A stretch of 64,000 nt of DNA, taken from the NCBI RefSeq assembly GCF_002102395.1, contig NZ_LQPZ01000016.1:62001-126000 (forward strand), in the 5' to 3' direction. This document shows, in pieces, positions 60,475 through 64,000 of this stretch (position 1 is the first letter of the stretch; every line of letters starts with the position of its first letter). The notes below the pieces were generated by a model. The model worked only from the letters and a program-made list of their open reading frames with translations. It had not been told where the DNA came from and ran no database searches. The position numbers were made by a program, and so were the translations under genes. The stretch comes from Mycolicibacillus trivialis (GTDB lineage: Bacteria > Actinomycetota > Actinomycetes > Mycobacteriales > Mycobacteriaceae).

Positions 60475-62847
60475 TCAGATCATGTCGTTGCGGGTGAGCC
60501 AACGCATCACCGGCCAGCCGATGAACACCGGCAGCCAGCAGGTCAGCACCCGGTACAGCAGCACCGAGGGCACCGCGATCGCGGCCGACACCCCGAACGC
60601 GGCCAACCCACCGATGAGTGCGGCCTCCACCGCGCCGACCCCGCCGGGGGTGGGCGCCGCCGAGGCCAACGTGCCGCCGACCATGGTCACGATCGTCACG
60701 GTCACGAACGTGGTGCCGCCGCCGAACGCCTCGACGCTGGCCCACAACGCCAGCGCCGCACCCAAGGTGGTGCCCGCGGCGCCGAGCACGATCAACGCGA
60801 GCCGTTTGGGTTCGCGGGCCAACTCCAGCAGGTCCCCGGAGACCTCTTTGAGCCGCGGGCCGATCGCCACCGCCATCCAGCGGCGCAGCTTGGGCACCAG
60901 CAGGAAGGTGCCCACCACACCGAGCGCCACGCCCGCGATCAGGTAGAGCATGGTGGCGCTGGGCACGAAGTGCGACAGGTCCGCCGACACCCCGGCGGCG
61001 GCGCTGAAGAAGATCAGCAGCACCACGTGCACGATCACCTGCACCGACTGCTGCAACGCGACCGCGGCGGTCGCCCGCGTGGTGGTCAGCCCGCCCTTCT
61101 GCAGAAACCGGGTGCTCAACGCCAGCCCGCCGATACCGGCCGGGGTGCTGGTCGCCGCGAAGGTGTTGGCGATCTGCATGATCGACAGGTTCCGGAAACT
61201 CACCGCCCCGTTGGCGCACGCCCACAGCGCGGCCGCCGCCCCCACGTAGGTCAGCGACGACACCGACAGCCCGACCAGCGCCCACCACCAGTTCGCGGTG
61301 CGCAACTGGCTGAAGAAGGTCGGCAACGTCGAGATGAACGGGTAGGCGACGTAGACCAGCGCGACCAGTAGCACCAACTGGATGAGCTGGGTGCGGCTGA
61401 ACCGGGTGAGGGTGGCGTCGCGGATCTCGTCGGTGTGGGTTTGGCGTTTCACCTCGTCGCGGGCGGCGCTGATGATCCGCTTGGAGTCGGGCAGCCCGGC
61501 CCGCAGTCGTTTGGGCACCCCGCTCTTGGACAGCCGGCGCGAGGCGGTGAGGACCGCGTCGCGCCCGAACGTGGTGATCGCGGCCGCCACGGCAGCCGGC
61601 GGGTCGTAGAGCGCGGAGGTGGTCACCAGCAGCTGGGCGATGTCGGAGTCGAGCTGGGCGTCGGTGGCGCCGTACTCGGCGCTGCCGAACCCGCCGAAGA
61701 GCACGGTGTCGTCGTCGACGGTGATCTCGTGGCCGCGCAGGTCCCCGTGGGAGATCTGTTCCTGGTGCAGGCTGCCCAGCGCGGCCCAGACCCGCCCGAC
61801 CGGGATGGTGTCGGCGCAGTCGGGCAGCGGGACGCCGCGCGGCGGGGTGTCGGCGTGCAGGGTCCAGCCGCGGTCCAGGGCGGTGACCGCGATCGTCTCG
61901 GTGTTGGCGACGTCGAGCTGGTTGGCGGCGATGATCATCAGGCCGCGGTGTTCGACGACCCGGCGCATCGAGGCGTGCAGTGGGGCGGTCTCGGTGTCGC
62001 GCAGCCGCAGTTTGCGCCAGATCTGACGTACCGCGCCGCCGCTGCGCTGGTTGGGGCCGTAGAGCCGCACGATGGCGGGGGTGTCGCCGGTGGAGGTCGC
62101 GGCCATCACCAGCGGGCCGGGCCCGGCCGGGCGGACCACGGTCAGGGCGTCGACCCGGTAGCCGCGGCGCGCCAGGGCCCGCACCGCGCCGTCGAGCGGC
62201 ACTTCCAGGGCGGGGGTTCCCACGACCAGGATCACCAGCGCGCCGACGAACCAGCCGGTCGCCAACCCCAGCACCGAGCGGGCCGGGACCACCGCGCTGA
62301 TCACCAGGTGGATCGGGATGAACGCCAGCAGCAGGGTCCACCAGGAGCGCCGCCAGCGCGGCGGCAGCCACGGCCCGGCGACGGCGACGACGGCGGCCAG
62401 CATCGCGATCCAGCGCGGGTCGTCGAGGAACTGGGCCAGCTGGGTGTCCAGCCGGTCGGAGAGGTCGAAGTGCCAGCGCGGGGCGGCGAACCCGTTGCCG
62501 CCGATCGACAGCGGGATGAAGGCGCCGGCGGCGGCGACGGTGTAGGCGCCGAGCAGTTTCCACTGCCGGGTGACGATCAGCCCGATCAGCACCACGAACG
62601 GCAGCGCCATGATCGCCAGGCCGTAGATCAGGTACACCAGGTTGGCCTGGGTGGGGGAGAGCACCCGGACCAGCCGCGCCACCGAACGCTCCAGCACGAT
62701 CCATTCGCGGCGGGTGATCAGCGAGCTGGCGATCACTGCGGCCAGCACCACTGCGGCGATGGCCAGGCGCAGGATGTCGTTGGTGCGCCGGTTCAACGGT
62801 TGCAGCAGGTTTCCGGTAACGCTGATCTCGCGCCCGTCAACTCGCAT
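60475..62847 (-). CDS. Large membrane protein: kinase-like middle and AglD/LPG-synthase-type flippase region
   Basis: A 790-residue protein. About six helices at the N-terminus (residues 28-230) are followed by a soluble domain (about 240-450) and a C-terminal eight-helix block of the LPG-synthase/AglD-type region, with NTFAATSTPAGIGGLALSTRFL and SAAPTPGGVGAVEAALIGGL (the glycine-rich signature). The middle holds a RIO/APH-like kinase fragment, SHGDLRGHEITVDDD. The usual DFG is replaced by FGGFGSA, so the kinase is probably inactive. ATG 62847 with GGAAAG upstream. Convergent with galK. Lipid or lipoglycan flipping is inferred. Confidence 0.85.
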   Translation of the reverse strand: MRVDGREISVTGNLLQPLNRRTNDILRLAIAAVVLAAVIASSLITRREWIVLERSVARLVRVLSPTQANLVYLIYGLAIMALPFVVLIGLIVTRQWKLLGAYTVAAAGAFIPLSIGGNGFAAPRWHFDLSDRLDTQLAQFLDDPRWIAMLAAVVAVAGPWLPPRWRRSWWTLLLAFIPIHLVISAVVPARSVLGLATGWFVGALVILVVGTPALEVPLDGAVRALARRGYRVDALTVVRPAGPGPLVMAATSTGDTPAIVRLYGPNQRSGGAVRQIWRKLRLRDTETAPLHASMRRVVEHRGLMIIAANQLDVANTETIAVTALDRGWTLHADTPPRGVPLPDCADTIPVGRVWAALGSLHQEQISHGDLRGHEITVDDDTVLFGGFGSAEYGATDAQLDSDIAQLLVTTSALYDPPAAVAAAITTFGRDAVLTASRRLSKSGVPKRLRAGLPDSKRIISAARDEVKRQTHTDEIRDATLTRFSRTQLIQLVLLVALVYVAYPFISTLPTFFSQLRTANWWWALVGLSVSSLTYVGAAAALWACANGAVSFRNLSIMQIANTFAATSTPAGIGGLALSTRFLQKGGLTTTRATAAVALQQSVQVIVHVVLLIFFSAAAGVSADLSHFVPSATMLYLIAGVALGVVGTFLLVPKLRRWMAVAIGPRLKEVSGDLLELAREPKRLALIVLGAAGTTLGAALALWASVEAFGGGTTFVTVTIVTMVGGTLASAAPTPGGVGAVEAALIGGLAAFGVSAAIAVPSVLLYRVLTCWLPVFIGWPVMRWLTRNDMI

Positions 62848-62966
62848 GGTGTCTTTCCAGCTCGGCGTACGGCCGCGGAGGGGCGGCCTGCCGCTAACTT
62901 ATCGGTTCGACCGGTGCGGCCCGCGCATTGGCGACCGAGCCGTGACCTTCCCGCGATGACACGGTG

Positions 62967-63134
62967 TCAGTTGTAGGAGGTACTGCCGTCCACGGCCCGG
63001 GTGGCGCTGATGACCTTCGCGACGCAGTGGTCGCGGTCAAAGCCCTGGTAACGGCACCAGGCCAGCGCTCCCGCCGAGTCCGGGTAGGTGATGCCCACGA
63101 CCGTGACCGTCGGACATCCGGGTCGGCTTTGCAC
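62967..63134 (-). CDS. Short hypothetical protein after the DoxD-like gene
   Basis: An open frame reading VTVVGITYPDSAGALAWCR and YQGFDRDHCVAKVISATRAV to a TGA at 62967. Two Cys and regular composition suggest a real coding segment. The best start is GTG 63134 (55 residues), but no Shine-Dalgarno is clear and the frame continues upstream to overlap the DoxD-like stop, so a non-standard start near 63185 or a fused original gene cannot be excluded. The function is unknown. Confidence 0.4.
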   Translation of the reverse strand: MQSRPGCPTVTVVGITYPDSAGALAWCRYQGFDRDHCVAKVISATRAVDGSTSYN

Positions 63135-63184
63135 CAGTGGGACAGCAGACCCGGCCGCCGTTTCGCGCGGCTCGATGCCGGCGA

Positions 63185-64000
63185 TCAGTCGCCGACGGGC
63201 GCCTCCCAGCTGGCACCGCTGACGTCGGTCAAGGTCAGCGTGTAGGTGTGCGCCGGGTCGACGTCGCGGACCGCGAGCGTCACCCGGGCGCGCGCGCCCA
63301 GCGGCACGATCAGGCTGTGCGCACCGGGCTCGACCCGCGCGACATAGCGGTTGTCGATCGCGGTGGCGGGCAGCTCGCTGAGGTCCTCGCCGTCGAGGGC
63401 CAGCAGCGGTTTTCCGGTCGTGTCGTCGGTGACGGTGACGCCGATCAGAAACGATCCGTACACGTCGACGCCTTCGGTGCGGTACACCTCGAAGGTGACC
63501 GTGTCGTCGGCGAAGCGGGCGTCGCTGATCTCGATGTGCGGGGCCACCGACTTGTTGTGCAGGGTGCCGTACACCCCGCCGTGGAAGTACTGGTTGGTGA
63601 ACAGCGCCAGCACCGTGACCGCCGCCGCACCCGCGGCCACCGCCGGCGCGGCAAGCGGTATCGGGCCGGAGGCCACCAGCGGGAACCAGCGCCGCCGGGT
63701 GACATCGGCACCGCGGTTGCGCAGCAGCTGATCGACCGAGTAGCGGCCCCCGCCGCTGAGGAACAGTGCGAACCCGCAGGCGACGCCGAGGATGCCGATC
63801 TGCCATTCGTCGAGGCAGGTGGTGCCCAGCCAGCCGGCGCTGAGCAGGATCCCGAACGCGAACGAGAGCACCCCCAGGCTCATCACCCGGGTGAACAGTC
63901 CGAGCATGATGCAGGCGCCGACGACGCCCTCGGCCACGGTGAAGACCGTCATCGCCACCCGCAGCAGGTCGGGGTGGGTGAGCAGATGTTCGATGATCGG
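63185..64000 (-). CDS. DoxD/DoxX-type membrane protein with exported beta domain (5' end outside window)
   Basis: The frame is open to the window edge, so the start is missing. Present are 271 residues: the end of a DoxD/TQO-small-subunit-like membrane domain (EGVVGACIMLGLFTRVMSLG, FGILLSAGWLGTTCLDEWQI), a cytosolic basic stretch (DVTRRRWF), a further helix (PAVAAGAAAVTVLALFTNQYFHGG) and a beta-rich extracytoplasmic domain (about the last 130 residues). DoxD and DoxA in archaeal thiosulfate:quinone oxidoreductase are similarly arranged. A quinone-linked sulfur oxidation role is a family-based guess. Confidence 0.8.
   Translation of the reverse strand, partial: PIIEHLLTHPDLLRVAMTVFTVAEGVVGACIMLGLFTRVMSLGVLSFAFGILLSAGWLGTTCLDEWQIGILGVACGFALFLSGGGRYSVDQLLRNRGADVTRRRWFPLVASGPIPLAAPAVAAGAAAVTVLALFTNQYFHGGVYGTLHNKSVAPHIEISDARFADDTVTFEVYRTEGVDVYGSFLIGVTVTDDTTGKPLLALDGEDLSELPATAIDNRYVARVEPGAHSLIVPLGARARVTLAVRDVDPAHTYTLTLTDVSGASWEAPVGD

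Overview
The window is GC-rich actinobacterial DNA from a mycobacterium. The evidence is a PPE-family gene, an MmpL transporter, several tandem F420-type Ddn-like proteins, and long stretches in the same gene order as Mycobacterium tuberculosis Rv0519c-Rv0566c, followed by a galT-galK block like Rv0618-Rv0620. The species cannot be fixed from the sequence. Several small genes and insertions differ from M. tuberculosis, and fabH (Rv0533c) and Rv0552 are absent from their usual positions. There is no rRNA, CRISPR array, insertion sequence or prophage. One tRNA gene (tRNA-Tyr) is present.

Layout. 1-2.5 kb: a small membrane protein and a CtpA/CtpB-type copper P1B-ATPase behind a CsoR/RicR-like operator. 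2.5-7.6 kb: a repeat-rich secreted protein, an exported esterase, a DUF2236 protein overlapping its TetR neighbour, a PPE protein ending in a SHOCT-like domain, and two Ddn-like proteins. 7.7-15.6 kb: hemL, a phosphoglycerate-mutase-family protein, then a tightly overlapped System II cytochrome c maturation operon (TlpA-like lipoprotein, ccdA, resB, ccsA), a ParA/MinD-like ATPase and two small membrane proteins. 15.6-41 kb: a dispersed menaquinone locus (menA, menE, menB, menC, menD, menG, menJ and the polyprenyl diphosphate synthase grcC1). It is interleaved with TetR-mmpL, a methylthioadenosine phosphorylase, pitA, a heme oxygenase with its TetR regulator, fadD8, bpoC, a DsbA-like protein and a severely shortened mgtA. 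41-46.5 kb: htpX, a repeat-dense intergenic region, a solitary XRE regulator, a SulP transporter and a two-component system. 46.5-51.4 kb: gpsA, an acyl-CoA carboxylase beta subunit, a Baeyer-Villiger-type monooxygenase, yajQ and tRNA-Tyr. 51.4-64 kb: small exported and cofactor-binding proteins, a RES/Xre-type toxin-antitoxin pair, a FUSC membrane protein, intact galT-galK, a large multidomain membrane protein and a DoxD-like gene cut by the window end.

Much of the window serves the respiratory chain: heme synthesis (hemL), covalent heme attachment to c-type cytochromes, and the menaquinone headgroup, tail, methylation and side-chain reduction steps. Many genes have a TANNNT -10 element 6-8 nt before the start codon, the signature of leaderless mycobacterial transcripts. 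Local regulation can be read from palindromes: CsoR-like before the copper ATPase, long TetR-type operators before mmpL and before heme oxygenase, and a 16-bp palindrome before the XRE gene.

The features most worth a second look are these: an mgtA homologue that has lost its whole C-terminal catalytic half; a poly-G frameshift in one of two paralogous membrane proteins; a dispersed inverted-repeat family seen at two sites; a cluster of two tandem-repeat arrays around a long hairpin; overlapping leaderless divergent promoters between menJ and grcC1; the PPE-SHOCT fusion; and the RES toxin pair.
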